NCBI RefSeq assembly: GCF_017114945.1
Contig: NZ_JABXKQ010000181.1
Location: 1 to 44,103, forward strand
DNA: 44,103 nucleotides
Direction: 5' to 3'
Origin: Nostoc sp. JL34
GTDB lineage: Bacteria; Cyanobacteriota; Cyanobacteriia; Cyanobacteriales; Nostocaceae
Positions 1 to 8,861 of the stretch are shown here, piece after piece (the first letter of the stretch is position 1; each line of letters opens with the position of its first letter). The translations under genes were made by a program, and so were the position numbers. The notes beneath the pieces were generated by a model that saw nothing but the letters and a program-made list of their open reading frames with translations, had not been told where the DNA came from and did no database searches.

Positions 1-341
1 AACTTTTGCGCTCACTTTACTTCAACACAGTAAAAGATGTCAAATGGGTTCTATACAACGGCGATTTTTGCAGCTTATCCTGCCTTCCGTAGCAGAATAA
101 AGTTTTGCACCTATAGCGCTTCTCTCTTGAGTGCAATACAGACCTAACCCCCAGCCCCTTCCCTTCTAGCGTTGGGGAGTAAGATTCCATTCCTCTCTCC
201 TTTTAGGAAAGGAATGGAAGTGAGGTCAAAGTGTATTGCTTCCATTTGAAAACCGCTATAACTCAATCCGCGCTCCTGAGTCGATAATTATGCAATCATT
301 TTGCAGTAGAATTAATCGTCAAGATAGAGGAGGGCTTTGAG
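1..341. other. Gene-free leader with repeat-like inverted segments
   Basis: No convincing coding frame. Around 145-240 it has C-rich and G-rich stretches and an imperfect inverted repeat (CATTCCT near 188 against AGGAATG near 211) of the kind scattered through Nostoc spacers. A purine-rich stretch (GATAGAGGAGGG, about 323-334) just before the first gene can act as its ribosome binding site. Confidence 0.5.
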
Positions 342-1694
342 ATGACTCGTGTCATCATTGTGCGCCACGGTCAAAGCGGTTATAACACCGAGCGGCGTAT
401 CCAAGGACGCACTGATGCGTCAACATTAACCGAAAAAGGTCGTAACGATGCCAGTAAAGTAGGCAAAGCCCTCAGCAATATTTTATTTAATGCGATTTAT
501 AGCAGTCCCCTGCAACGAGCGAAACACACAGCAGATATTATCCATAGTCAGTTAGCTACTGATGCTAAACAATCTGCTGTACTTCAAGTTTCCGATTTGC
601 TGCTAGAAATCGACCTGCCTTTATGGGAAGCACTGCTGACTGCTGAAGTTAAGCAGAAATTTGCCGAAGACTACCGCACTTGGCACCAACGCCCTGACGA
701 ACTGCGGATGCTGCTTAATGATGCACAAGGGACAAGAGAACATTTTCCCGTTCTTGCTTTATACGAACAAGCACGGCAGTTTTGGCAAGAAACTTTGTCT
801 CACCATCAAGGCGAAACTATTCTCATTGTGGGACATAACGGAATTAATCGCGCCTTAATTAGCACAGCATTGGGAATCCCTGCAAGTCGCTACCATTCAA
901 TACAGCAATCTAACTGTGGCATCACCGTATTAAATTTTGCTGGAGGATTAGGCGAACCAGTCCAGCTAGAATCCTTAAATCAGACGCAACACACTGGAGA
1001 ATCTCTACCCTCATTGCGACCGGATCATCAAGGAGTAAGATTGTTGCTGGTACGTCACGGTGAAACTGACTGGAATCGCCAAACCAGGTTTCAAGGGCAA
1101 ATTGATGTTCCCCTCAACGACAACGGTAGACAACAGTCGCAAAAAGCAGGTGACTTTCTCCAAGAGGTAGCGATTGATAATGCTTGCAGTAGCACAATGT
1201 TGCGTCCTAAAGAAACAGCAGAGATTATCTTAAAACAACATCCAAATGTAAAGTTAGACTTGCAAGATGGTTTAAGAGAAATCAGTCATGGACTCTGGGA
1301 AGGAAAATTAGAAATAGAGATAGAGCAAGAGTTTCCCGGAGAATTGCAGCGCTGGCGGTTAGTACCCGCTCAAGTGCAAATGCCTGAAGGAGAAAATTTG
1401 CAAGAGGTGTGGGAACGCAGCGTTGCAGCTTGGCAATCAATTGTGCAAGCTGCATTAAATAATCAATTCAAAACTGTATTAGTAGTAGCTCATGACGCTA
1501 CTAATAAAACCTTACTTTGTCACATTCTGGGTTTATCGCTGGAAAATTTCTGGAATTTTCGCCAGGGGAATGGCGCAGTCAGTGTTATCGACTACCCTTC
1601 TGGAATCGATGGTTTACCAGTATTGCAAGCAATGAACATTACGACTCACTTAGGTGGAGGCGTACTAGATAAAACAGCAGCAGGAGCATTGTGA
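342..1694 (+). CDS. Two-domain histidine phosphatase (phosphoglycerate mutase-like)
   Basis: This 450-residue protein has two tandem histidine-phosphatase domains. The first begins with RHGQSGYN at residues 8-15 and has its second catalytic histidine in VGHNGINR. The second begins with RHGETDWN near residue 238 and ends with VAHDATNK. Each domain also keeps the acidic residue of the family core (EIDLPLWE, EISHGLWE). Members use a phosphohistidine intermediate to remove or move phosphate on small molecules or proteins; the substrate cannot be read from sequence. Double-domain forms are known in cyanobacteria and are usually annotated as phosphoglycerate mutase or histidine phosphatase. The ATG follows a purine-rich GGAGGG site about 9 bases upstream. 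The dihydroorotase-like gene follows on the same strand after 177 bp, too far to assume one transcript. Confidence 0.88.
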   Translation: MTRVIIVRHGQSGYNTERRIQGRTDASTLTEKGRNDASKVGKALSNILFNAIYSSPLQRAKHTADIIHSQLATDAKQSAVLQVSDLLLEIDLPLWEALLTAEVKQKFAEDYRTWHQRPDELRMLLNDAQGTREHFPVLALYEQARQFWQETLSHHQGETILIVGHNGINRALISTALGIPASRYHSIQQSNCGITVLNFAGGLGEPVQLESLNQTQHTGESLPSLRPDHQGVRLLLVRHGETDWNRQTRFQGQIDVPLNDNGRQQSQKAGDFLQEVAIDNACSSTMLRPKETAEIILKQHPNVKLDLQDGLREISHGLWEGKLEIEIEQEFPGELQRWRLVPAQVQMPEGENLQEVWERSVAAWQSIVQAALNNQFKTVLVVAHDATNKTLLCHILGLSLENFWNFRQGNGAVSVIDYPSGIDGLPVLQAMNITTHLGGGVLDKTAAGAL

Positions 1695-1758
1695 TAGATT
1701 GCACAGACGCGATTGTCTGTACAAAAGCAAGGAATAGAGACGCGATTTATCGTGTCTG

Positions 1759-1811
1759 TGAGGAATAAAGTTAGAAGCGAGGAATTAGAAGTGAGGAATA
1801 AAGTTAGAAGC
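1759..1811. repeat. Direct repeat, 20 bp, two copies
   Basis: The 20-mer TGAGGAATAAAGTTAGAAGC occurs at 1759-1778 and 1792-1811, separated by a shorter related piece (GAGGAATTAGAAG). The following bases to about 1860 continue with near-repeats of AACTCATAACTCCT. This is typical short-repeat spacer DNA of heterocystous cyanobacteria. Confidence 0.75.
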
Positions 1812-1871
1812 AATTACTGAGGAAAAAATAACTCATAACTCCTAACTTTTAACTCATAACTAAAAACTTTT

Positions 1872-3176
1872 ATGATTGAACTGCTGCAAAAAGTACGGGT
1901 GATTGACCCAGTTTCGGAAATTGACGAACTCTTTGATGTGTTGATTGCTGATGGTTATATCCAAGCAGTGGCTTCGCACATTTCTGATATTCATTCCGAT
2001 ACTAAAATCAGAGATTGTCAGGGATTAGTTCTCGGCCCTGGGTTAGTGGATTTATACAGCCACTCTGGTGAACCTGGCTTTGAAGAACGGGAAACTCTTT
2101 TGTCTTTCTTACAAGCTGCTGCTGCTGGCGGCTTTACCAGAGTTAGCATTTTACCGGATACATCCCCCGTTATTGATAACCCCGCACTTGTGGCACAGTT
2201 GCAGCAGAAGAGACGCGGGGATATCAGAGAGAGGGAAAAAATTAATTTGGCTCCCCCTGCTACCCCTGTTTCTCCTCTCCCCCTGCTTCATATCTGGGGC
2301 GCTATCACCCTAGATGTTGCTGGAAAGCAAATGACAGAATTGGCAGATTTAGCGGCGGCTGGAGTTGTTGGTTTTACCGATGGTAAGCCCTTAGAAAATT
2401 TAGCGCTGGTGCGGGGAGTGTTAGAGTATCTCCAGCCGTTGGCTAAACCAGTAGCATTTTGGCCTAGCGATCGCCAGTTAGCAGCAAATGGTGTAATGAG
2501 AGAAGGGCCAGATGCTCTCCGTTTTGGTTTACCCCCCATACCTGCCAGTGCTGAAACTACTGCGATCGCAGCAATGCTTGAATTAGTTGCAGCCATCGGT
2601 ACACCAGTTCATATCATGCGTGTCTCTACAGCTCGCAGCGTGGAATTAATCGCCTCAGCCAAGGCTGCTGGTTTACCCATCACCGCCAGCACTACCTGGA
2701 TGCATCTTTTACTTGATACAAAAGCAGTTAAGAGTTATCACACCAGCTTGCATTTAGACCCGCCTTTAGGTAATCCTCGTGATGTAGTGGCGTTGCGTGC
2801 AGGGGTGCGTGCAGGTGTGATAGATGCGATCGCTATTGATCACACACCCTACAGCTACGAAGAAAAAGTCCAAGCTTTTGCCGAAGCACCAGCCGGGGCA
2901 ATTGGTTTAGAGTTAGCATTACCTTTGCTGTGGCAATATCTCGTTGAAACTGAAGAATTGACAGCTTTAGAATTATGGCGGGCATTGAGTACTAGTCCAG
3001 CAGAGTGTTTGGGGCAGAAGGTCAGTGCGATTCTACCTCATCAACCAGCAGAACTTACTTTATTTGATCCTCAGCAAAGCTGGAAAGTTGAACGGAAAAG
3101 TCTTTATACACTTTCACAGAATACACCTTGGTTAGGACAACAGTTGAAGGGTCATGTTCTGCAAACCTGGTGTTGA
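1872..3176 (+). CDS. pyrC: Dihydroorotase-family protein (PyrC-like) with eroded metal site
   Basis: The 434-residue protein follows class I dihydroorotase along its length: the GLVLGPGLVD strand, GEPG loop, FTDGKP, a VST-SVELI helix, DPPLGNPRD and IDHTPY...EEK. True dihydroorotases close carbamoyl-aspartate to dihydroorotate in pyrimidine synthesis using a two-metal centre. Here the first histidine of HxH is Tyr62 (only His64 remains), the HxED histidine position is Trp197, the histidine before VST is Arg250, and the DHAPH second histidine is Tyr327. Asp170 and Asp323 remain. That pattern suggests an inactive or altered enzyme, perhaps a structural partner of aspartate transcarbamoylase as described for pseudo-dihydroorotases elsewhere (inference). 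A charged, proline-rich segment at residues 111-138 looks like a lineage-specific linker. Databases would probably call it dihydroorotase. Confidence 0.82.
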   Translation: MIELLQKVRVIDPVSEIDELFDVLIADGYIQAVASHISDIHSDTKIRDCQGLVLGPGLVDLYSHSGEPGFEERETLLSFLQAAAAGGFTRVSILPDTSPVIDNPALVAQLQQKRRGDIREREKINLAPPATPVSPLPLLHIWGAITLDVAGKQMTELADLAAAGVVGFTDGKPLENLALVRGVLEYLQPLAKPVAFWPSDRQLAANGVMREGPDALRFGLPPIPASAETTAIAAMLELVAAIGTPVHIMRVSTARSVELIASAKAAGLPITASTTWMHLLLDTKAVKSYHTSLHLDPPLGNPRDVVALRAGVRAGVIDAIAIDHTPYSYEEKVQAFAEAPAGAIGLELALPLLWQYLVETEELTALELWRALSTSPAECLGQKVSAILPHQPAELTLFDPQQSWKVERKSLYTLSQNTPWLGQQLKGHVLQTWC

Positions 3177-3502
3177 AAAATGTCAAACACTTTGCATTTC
3201 TCAAACCAATTATCTGAATTTAATTATCTCTCAGCGTTTTTGGGACTGGATTTCGTGCTTAAATTCATCTTGGTGAGACTCAACATTTTATTTTAGTTCG
3301 ATTAATTGTCAAATATTTGACTTTAGCAAGCTCTAGGAATTTAGTTATTTCTACAAATCATCCAGAGTTTCTATAAATAAATTGTGTAATGCTGGCGGCT
3401 AAAAATTTTGATCATCATTGTTTTAAACTTAAGATATATTGCCCTTACTGCCTGAGTCGCTAGATTAAGAATTGATGTCAAGCAGAAAAGGTTGATAGAA
3501 AA
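3177..3502. other. AT-rich spacer, nothing recognised
   Basis: This 326-bp AT-rich gap before the pentapeptide-repeat gene shows no open frame of credible length, no tRNA-like fold and no clear terminator. Confidence 0.5.
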
Positions 3503-4039
3503 TTGAAGTCTGTAGCTGTGAAGAAAAAGATTAACCTAGCTGCGATCGCTATATTAGCAGCAGGAGTTATAGTCGGATGTTCTAGAGCAGAACAACCCCA
3601 AGCGGCACAACCGAATCTAGCCCCCGTTCCCAATACACCTCTACAAACAAATCAGCAAAATCCAGAGAGTCTTCCAACTCCTTCGACTCTTGTAACTGCC
3701 AGAAGCGAATCAGTTCAACAGCTTCTATCCACCAGAAAATGTCAAGGTTGTAACCTCCGGGGCGCTGACCTAGATAAAATCGACCTCAACGGAGTAGATT
3801 TGAGTAATGCCATCCTGATTGACGCTGATCTGGATGAAACTAATCTCAGTAATGCTAACCTCAGTGGGGCTGATTTAACCGATGCAGATTTAGGAAAGGC
3901 AAATTTAACGGGAGCAAATCTTAGCAGAGCTAATTTTACGAAAGCCGATCTAGAAGATGCAAATCTAAGTAATGCTAATGTAACTGGTACAACTTTTACA
4001 GGAGCAGACTTAGAACGGGTAATTGGGTTGCGTCACTAA
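3503..4039 (+). CDS. Pentapeptide-repeat lipoprotein
   Basis: The N-terminus has a short basic stretch (KKK), a hydrophobic helix and a lipobox ending VIVGC, with Cys26 as the predicted lipidated residue, so the mature protein should be membrane-anchored. A Pro/Gln/Asn-rich linker (about 27-70) leads to a run of A(D/N)Lxx pentapeptides from about residue 83 to 172, beginning after a CxxC (CQGC). Such repeats form a right-handed quadrilateral beta-helix; they are abundant in cyanobacteria and the role is usually unknown. The start used here is TTG; an in-frame GTG at 3518 (residue 6) is an equally possible start and keeps the signal peptide intact. Confidence 0.82.
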   Translation: MKSVAVKKKINLAAIAILAAGVIVGCSRAEQPQAAQPNLAPVPNTPLQTNQQNPESLPTPSTLVTARSESVQQLLSTRKCQGCNLRGADLDKIDLNGVDLSNAILIDADLDETNLSNANLSGADLTDADLGKANLTGANLSRANFTKADLEDANLSNANVTGTTFTGADLERVIGLRH

Positions 4040-4435
4040 AGCGATCGCTACTGATTAGTTATCCTAACTACAGTCTTTACCATACTCAGTACCTTGCCTT
4101 AGAGTCCCTCGGTAAGCGAGTTAATTAAGAAGTACAGCTGACTGATGTACGTAAGTTTAGCCCCGCCCCTTGTGGGCAGAATCTTTTGCTCAGGAGAAGG
4201 TTGATACCCCACTCCTTGTGGGTGATGAACTTAGCACTGTTCATCTGCAACGCTGACCATGAGTGTCAAGTATGGCAAACGCAAATCATCCATTTCCAAT
4301 CAATGAAACCTTTGCAGTATAGGAATTATGAATTCCGAATTCCGCACAGCGTTACTAGTATGTCAAAATGAAAATACCCGATACCTCAAGGTGAGCGATC
4401 GCTCCCAAAGCTAGATTAAAGGATTGACCTGAGCA
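4040..4435. other. Spacer before the DUF2996 gene
   Basis: HIP1 octamers lie at about 4040 and 4394. A short open frame at 4186-4371 lacks a ribosome binding site and any familiar protein pattern, so I do not call a gene. Nothing else is supported. Confidence 0.45.
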
Positions 4436-5125
4436 ATGGCAGACGAAACCAATCACAATCAAGCGGGAGAAGTAGCTCCCAGCACTGTTGACAAACAAGC
4501 TCCCAGTGTGGCTGAAGAACACGCTCCTAGTACAGACTCACCCGAAGCCACAGACATTCCTACTGCCAACACGCCAGATCCTAAAGCCGCAAACCCCGAA
4601 GATAATCCCAATGCTGCTAAACCAGCTGCTGTACCACCCAAGCGAGAAAAACCCGCCGCAGCTAAAGCCGCAACAGCAGAAAAAGCCGCCGACGCAACAG
4701 CAGAAAAACCTGCCGCCGCAGCTAAAGCCGCCAAAAAGGAAAAAGCCCCATCTGTTGAAGATAAGCCATTTGTAGAGTTCATTGAGCAAGACTACTTGCC
4801 AGCTTTACAAAAAGCGATCGCTCAACAAGGTGTGCAAGATTTACAGGTGTCTTTTGCCAAGCAAAAAGTACCAATTACTGGCTTTGAATCCGCCGAAGAA
4901 TGCTGGCAAATTATCGGTAGTTGGTCAGAAATTGGTAAGCGTCAGTTTAACCTGTATTTCCCCGAAGAAGATATTCAAGGGAAAAAGGGATTTTCCTGCA
5001 ATGAAGGTAAAAATCCCAGCACTCTTGAGTCATTCTTAATCGATGAGCGCAAAATTACCCTGGATTTGTTGGTATATGGCTTAGTTCAACGTTTGGGCGG
5101 TCAAAAGTGGTTAGGTAGAAATTAG
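4436..5125 (+). CDS. DUF2996 domain protein with Ala/Pro/Lys-rich N-terminus
   Basis: Residues 1-110 are low-complexity, rich in Ala, Pro, Glu and Lys, with repeated AEKPAAA / KAAKKEK-like units, and probably disordered. Residues 112-229 form a compact domain that I recognise as the cyanobacterial DUF2996 family: it starts FVEFIEQDYLPAL, contains CWQIIGSW and QFNLYFPEED, and ends near LVYGLVQRLGGQKWL. The family has no function I can state. There is no signal peptide, so it is probably cytoplasmic. The Ala-rich part gives long open frames on other strands, which are compositional shadows. Confidence 0.85.
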   Translation: MADETNHNQAGEVAPSTVDKQAPSVAEEHAPSTDSPEATDIPTANTPDPKAANPEDNPNAAKPAAVPPKREKPAAAKAATAEKAADATAEKPAAAAKAAKKEKAPSVEDKPFVEFIEQDYLPALQKAIAQQGVQDLQVSFAKQKVPITGFESAEECWQIIGSWSEIGKRQFNLYFPEEDIQGKKGFSCNEGKNPSTLESFLIDERKITLDLLVYGLVQRLGGQKWLGRN

Positions 5126-5184
5126 TCATTAGTCATTGGTCATTAGTTTTTAACAAAGCACAAATGACAAAGGACTAATAACAA

Positions 5185-5733
5185 TTAAAGATCGTGGAAA
5201 TGGTAGGTAACGGCTCCAGTATTGGGGTCGTTATCGATTTTCACATAACCTGATTTGTACATTTCCTTGAGAGTAGCTTCCACTTCAGCAAAGCTGGCTC
5301 CTGTAAACTTCACCCCTTGAGTGACAGTTAAAATACCACCCTTGCTTTCTGCCGCTTCAATCAGTTTAATCATGAGTTGGTTACCTGTTGGGCGGTGGAT
5401 TTGAGAGGCAACCACTGCTTGATTTAACGGCACACCAAAAGGAGATACACCCGCTTTTAATCTCAGGTTGTGTTCGTACTCGTCAACCATATTGGGCATG
5501 AGGAACAAATCAACAAACTGGCCTATACCAAATACACCACCTGTCAACAGCCACAACAAACCAGTCCCGATCTTGCCATTATAGAAACGGTGCAGTCCTC
5601 CTAATCCGAAAAATATCCCTGCACACAAAATGTAAGAGACAAGAAGTCGGTCTTTATGCTGATTGTTTTCAAGATTCATCTTGTTTTCAACTCTTTGGAT
5701 TTGCTCTTGTTGTCTAAGATCGGTTTTTAACAA
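5185..5733 (-). CDS. TM2 domain-containing membrane protein
   Basis: A TM2 domain covers about residues 27-80: a first hydrophobic helix, the signature GGLHRFYNGK, then a second helix (TGLLWLLTGGVFGIGQFVDLF). TM2 proteins are small two-helix membrane proteins of uncertain role. The C-terminal ~90 residues are soluble and include a winged-helix-like stretch (ILTVTQGVKFTG... EVEATLKEMYKSG) that also occurs behind TM2 domains in other cyanobacteria. The longest frame starts at 5733, but Met19 (codon at 5677-5679, MNLENN) is a reasonable alternative because the first 18 residues are polar and not part of the domain. Confidence 0.85.
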   Translation of the reverse strand: MLKTDLRQQEQIQRVENKMNLENNQHKDRLLVSYILCAGIFFGLGGLHRFYNGKIGTGLLWLLTGGVFGIGQFVDLFLMPNMVDEYEHNLRLKAGVSPFGVPLNQAVVASQIHRPTGNQLMIKLIEAAESKGGILTVTQGVKFTGASFAEVEATLKEMYKSGYVKIDNDPNTGAVTYHFHDL

Positions 5734-5764
5734 TTTTTGAACTAAGTACGATAGCTGGACTTAC

Positions 5765-5881
5765 ATCTTGCACCAGTTGCTTTCTGGCAATTTTTTTAGG
5801 TGGGTACTGCTGTTCGCTGCAACTCTAATTTGACCTTGATAGGTAGTATCAAACCTACAGTTATTGATCGGGGTGCAAGAT
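5765..5881. repeat. 117-bp segment bounded by 10-bp perfect inverted repeats
   Basis: ATCTTGCACC at 5765-5774 is mirrored by GGTGCAAGAT at 5872-5881. Inside lies a smaller TAGGT/ACCTA pair near 5840-5857. Size and structure suit a tiny non-autonomous element or a regulatory fold; no target duplication is obvious. Confidence 0.45.
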
Positions 5882-6194
5882 ATCACTAAAATACTTAGAC
5901 TTGTTCAGTAATTATGCTAGTCATAGATTGTTTTGATCAAACCGTATAAACTTATTGTAGTAACAACCATAAAAAATTACTGAGATAGCAGTGCTTTGAA
6001 AATACAAGAGTTGCGTGTTACTCCAGTTGCTCAAAACAATGCTGATCGCTGAACTACGTTTATTTGACTACCAATCCGTGATTCTTGATTCCGCAAACAT
6101 TGAATCATTGTTGCAACTCTTAATGTTTTGCTTACTAGTTTCTAACCCGCACCTTGGTAGACTGAATTTTATACAATTGGATTATTGTGGGCTG

Positions 6195-6425
6195 TTACGG
6201 CTTGCCAAAGCATTACCCTTGGCTTTCTGGTCAAGCAGTCCAGTCTTCGGGGTTTCCCTCATAAGAAACTACCGTTAGTGTAGCGGTGAGCCAGTGCGGT
6301 CTTCTCTGTTGCGCTAGCCCTCTCCCTTTAAGATAAGGGGAGCTGCCAAAGGCGTTAGCAAGTCCGTGAGCGTCTGGGGGTTTCCCCCATAAGCGACTAG
6401 CGAACCCGAAGGGTAGGGATGTAGG
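6195..6425. repeat. Nostoc-type interspersed repeat mosaic
   Basis: Two related units occur in tandem: one around 6228-6270 (CGGGGTTTCCCTCATAAG) and one around 6360-6410 (GGGGGTTTCCCCCATAAG), with GAGCCAGTGCGGTCTT between them. I recognise similar pieces from intergenic repeats of Nostoc genomes. It has no coding value. Confidence 0.55.
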
Positions 6426-6479
6426 AGCGTCACCCGAAGAGTCTACTTAAGATAATAAAGACGAAAGAGCAATCAAGAC

Positions 6480-7556
6480 ATGGTAGATTCCCTCAAAAAA
6501 CCAGGCTTTGAAGAAATCCGGCCAGGGATTAAAGTCCCGGCAAAAGAAACCCTGTTAACACCTCGGTTTTATACTACCGATTTTGATGAGATGGCACGGA
6601 TGGATATATCCGTCAACGAAGACGAGTTACAAGCCATTCTCGAAGAGTTCCGCACTGACTACAACCGCCACCACTTTGTTCGGGACGCTGAGTTTGAACA
6701 ATCCTGGGATCATATTGATGGGGAAACTCGTCAGTTGTTCGTTGAATTTCTAGAACGTTCCTGCACGGCAGAGTTTTCTGGCTTTTTGCTGTATAAAGAA
6801 CTCGGTCGTCGCTTAAAAGGCAAAAGCCCCGTCTTAGCAGAGTGTTTTAACCTCATGTCACGGGACGAAGCACGTCACGCTGGCTTTTTGAACAAAGCTA
6901 TGTCGGACTTTAATCTGTCCCTAGATTTAGGGTTTTTGACTAAGAGCCGCAATTATACCTTCTTTAAGCCAAAATTCATCTTTTACGCCACTTATCTTTC
7001 TGAGAAAATTGGTTATTGGCGTTATATCACCATCTTTCGCCATTTAGAAGCACATCCCGAAGACCGGATTTATCCAATCTTCCGGTTCTTTGAAAACTGG
7101 TGTCAAGATGAAAACCGTCACGGCGATTTCTTTGATGCGATCATGAAATCTCAGCCGCAAATGTTGAATGATTGGAAAGCACGGCTGTGGAGTCGGTTCT
7201 TCCTGTTGTCAGTGTTTGCAACAATGTATCTCAATGACATCCAACGCAAGGACTTTTATGCCACCCTGGGACTGGATGCGCGAGAATACGACATCCATGT
7301 AATTAAGAAGACCAATGAAAACGCGGGTAGAGTGTTTCCACTAATGCTGGATGTAGAAAATCCAGATTTCTATCAGCGCTTGGATACTTGTATAAGCAAT
7401 AATGAGAAGCTGGGTGCGATCGCTAATTCCAAGACTCCCAAATTCCTCCAATTCTTCCAAAAACTGCCGCTTTACATCTCCAACGGCTGGCAGTTATTGC
7501 GGCTGTACCTGATGAAACCGATTGATACTGTTTCCGCTCAAGGGGCAGTTCGTTAA
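6480..7556 (+). CDS. acsF: Aerobic Mg-protoporphyrin IX monomethyl ester cyclase
   Basis: The 358-residue protein matches AcsF/ChlA, the oxygen-dependent di-iron enzyme that forms ring E, converting Mg-protoporphyrin IX monomethyl ester to divinyl protochlorophyllide in (bacterio)chlorophyll synthesis. Visible ferritin-like ligands include Glu98 in the EFSGFLLYKELGRR helix, the DEARH motif (Glu130, His133) and DENRH (Glu211, His214). Full family length and a well-conserved N-terminus (PGFEEIRPGIKVPAKETLLTPRF is typical). The ATG at 6480 follows GAAAGAG. A strong terminator 27 bp after the stop suggests the gene is transcribed alone or ends its unit. Cyanobacteria often have two paralogues used at different oxygen levels; which one this is cannot be told here. 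Confidence 0.96.
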   Translation: MVDSLKKPGFEEIRPGIKVPAKETLLTPRFYTTDFDEMARMDISVNEDELQAILEEFRTDYNRHHFVRDAEFEQSWDHIDGETRQLFVEFLERSCTAEFSGFLLYKELGRRLKGKSPVLAECFNLMSRDEARHAGFLNKAMSDFNLSLDLGFLTKSRNYTFFKPKFIFYATYLSEKIGYWRYITIFRHLEAHPEDRIYPIFRFFENWCQDENRHGDFFDAIMKSQPQMLNDWKARLWSRFFLLSVFATMYLNDIQRKDFYATLGLDAREYDIHVIKKTNENAGRVFPLMLDVENPDFYQRLDTCISNNEKLGAIANSKTPKFLQFFQKLPLYISNGWQLLRLYLMKPIDTVSAQGAVR

Positions 7557-7582
7557 GTTATAACAGGTTTGCGAAAGCTTTA

Positions 7583-7615
7583 GTGGCTCTGCAATCAGCA
7601 GAGCCACTTTTTTTT
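7583..7615 (+). terminator. Rho-independent terminator of acsF
   Basis: A perfect 10-bp stem GTGGCTCTGC (7583-7592) / GCAGAGCCAC (7598-7607) with an AATCA loop is followed by eight T (7608-7615). It sits 27 bp after the acsF stop. Confidence 0.95.
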
Positions 7616-8102
7616 GTCTTTGCCAGCGAGATAATTTTTCAAGCCAATGATTACCAATATGTCAACCAATTAGTAGTGCGATCGCTAATTTGTTATCAGG
7701 GAAAAATCGGATGTGAACCATAACGTGAAAAATTAGGTGGTTTTGAACAAGTAATAATTAAATTCGTACAAGTATCTTAGGCATTATGTGGCACTTGGTT
7801 GCAGTCTCACTAATTTTTGGTTAGTTAAGTTTCGTAAAACAGGACGAAACAACAATAATTTTCAATGTATGAGTATAGAGGAACAGGAAATGTTAAAACA
7901 ACAGTTATCAACAAAGATCGGCAATAACTTGCCATGAAATTTTTGATCGGCAAGGTAATCTTTTGCATCTAACTTTGTCAGAGACACGCTTTTATCTAAA
8001 GAGTTTAATTGTAGAGCATAACAACATGAAATAATCTTGTACGGAAATTATCCGAGCTAAGTTTATTCATAAGAATTGAAATAATTAATTTAGGACATTT
8101 TA
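7616..8102. other. AT-rich spacer
   Basis: About 490 bp with one HIP1 octamer near 7679 and no credible frame or RNA fold seen. It should include the promoter of the following exported protein gene, but no clear motif is visible. Confidence 0.45.
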
Positions 8103-8861
8103 ATGAAAAACAATAAACTACAAAAAGGTATAACTTACACTAGGCTAACAGCTACAACAGTCAGTCTACTATTAACACTTACTACTTATACAAGTACAGC
8201 GGCTGCTCAATCCCTCGATCAGAATAAGCCAGCACCCTTACATCCTGGACTAAATTCTAGTGTAGCTGACAGTTTTATTGGTTCACATTTCTATTACTTT
8301 GTGGCTGGGCCAGGAGACGTAAAAGTTACTGTTAATTTTTCATCTATGGGGCTACTTGGTAACCCTACTAAAGCAAAGATTGGAGTCTATCTTTATGATG
8401 AAAAAGGGAATGTACTAGTTCATAAAGATGTCACTTCTAATGGTGCATCTGAACAGTTAATCTTACCAGGAAACCTAGAACGTAAAATCAAACTGACTCT
8501 ACGTATCCAACCACCACCACAAGGTTTGCTCCGATCTGGAGGAAACTACGATGTACAAGTTACTGGTGCTGTCCAGTATGACACCAATGCTCCATCTGAA
8601 AAACAAGATCCTATAGTTAAAACTTACCAACTTATGGTTGGTGTCACAGATTTATTTGAGGGTGGTGCTGCTAGGTTTTCCAGTAATGGAACTTTGAAAC
8701 TTGCTGACGGTAATACTGGCACTTGGGAACTTTTTGACCCAGAAGCTAAAATTTACGTGGTGAAAATTAAGGGTTATATTTATAACCTGAAACTTAGACC
8801 AGGAATAGGGTTAGTTGATACAAGCGATGTTAACTCTATTATTTTCAAGGAAGTACGTTGA
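8103..8861 (+). CDS. Exported protein of unknown function
   Basis: The 252-residue product has a long Sec-type signal sequence: a basic N-terminus (MKNNKLQKG), a Thr/Leu-rich hydrophobic core and an Ala-rich cleavage zone near TAAA-QS, about residue 35. The mature part is beta-rich with Gly/Asn/Pro turns and no cysteines, suggesting a beta-sandwich. Residues about 45-150 (GSHFYYFVAGPGDVKVTV ... YDVQVTG) resemble pre-peptidase C-terminal-like beta domains that describe a tolerance to solvent and carbohydrate binding, but the match is weak. No partner gene is adjacent; flanking spacers are long on both sides, so it is probably a single-gene unit. Confidence 0.75.
   Translation: MKNNKLQKGITYTRLTATTVSLLLTLTTYTSTAAAQSLDQNKPAPLHPGLNSSVADSFIGSHFYYFVAGPGDVKVTVNFSSMGLLGNPTKAKIGVYLYDEKGNVLVHKDVTSNGASEQLILPGNLERKIKLTLRIQPPPQGLLRSGGNYDVQVTGAVQYDTNAPSEKQDPIVKTYQLMVGVTDLFEGGAARFSSNGTLKLADGNTGTWELFDPEAKIYVVKIKGYIYNLKLRPGIGLVDTSDVNSIIFKEVR

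Larger units (their letters stand above)
5734..6479. other. Long spacer between divergent TM2 gene and acsF
   Basis: This 746-bp region should hold promoters for both flanking genes, but no consensus pair stands out. It contains an inverted-repeat-bounded segment (5765-5881) and a repeat mosaic (6195-6425), listed separately. An 87-codon frame at 6015-6278 runs into the repeat mosaic and is not credible as a gene. Confidence 0.5.

Noticed and set aside
4186..4371. 61-codon forward frame before the DUF2996 gene
   Set aside because: Composition is spacer-like and no domain or ribosome binding site is visible.
6015..6278. 87-codon forward frame
   Set aside because: It ends inside an interspersed repeat mosaic, has no ribosome binding site and no protein-like conservation pattern.
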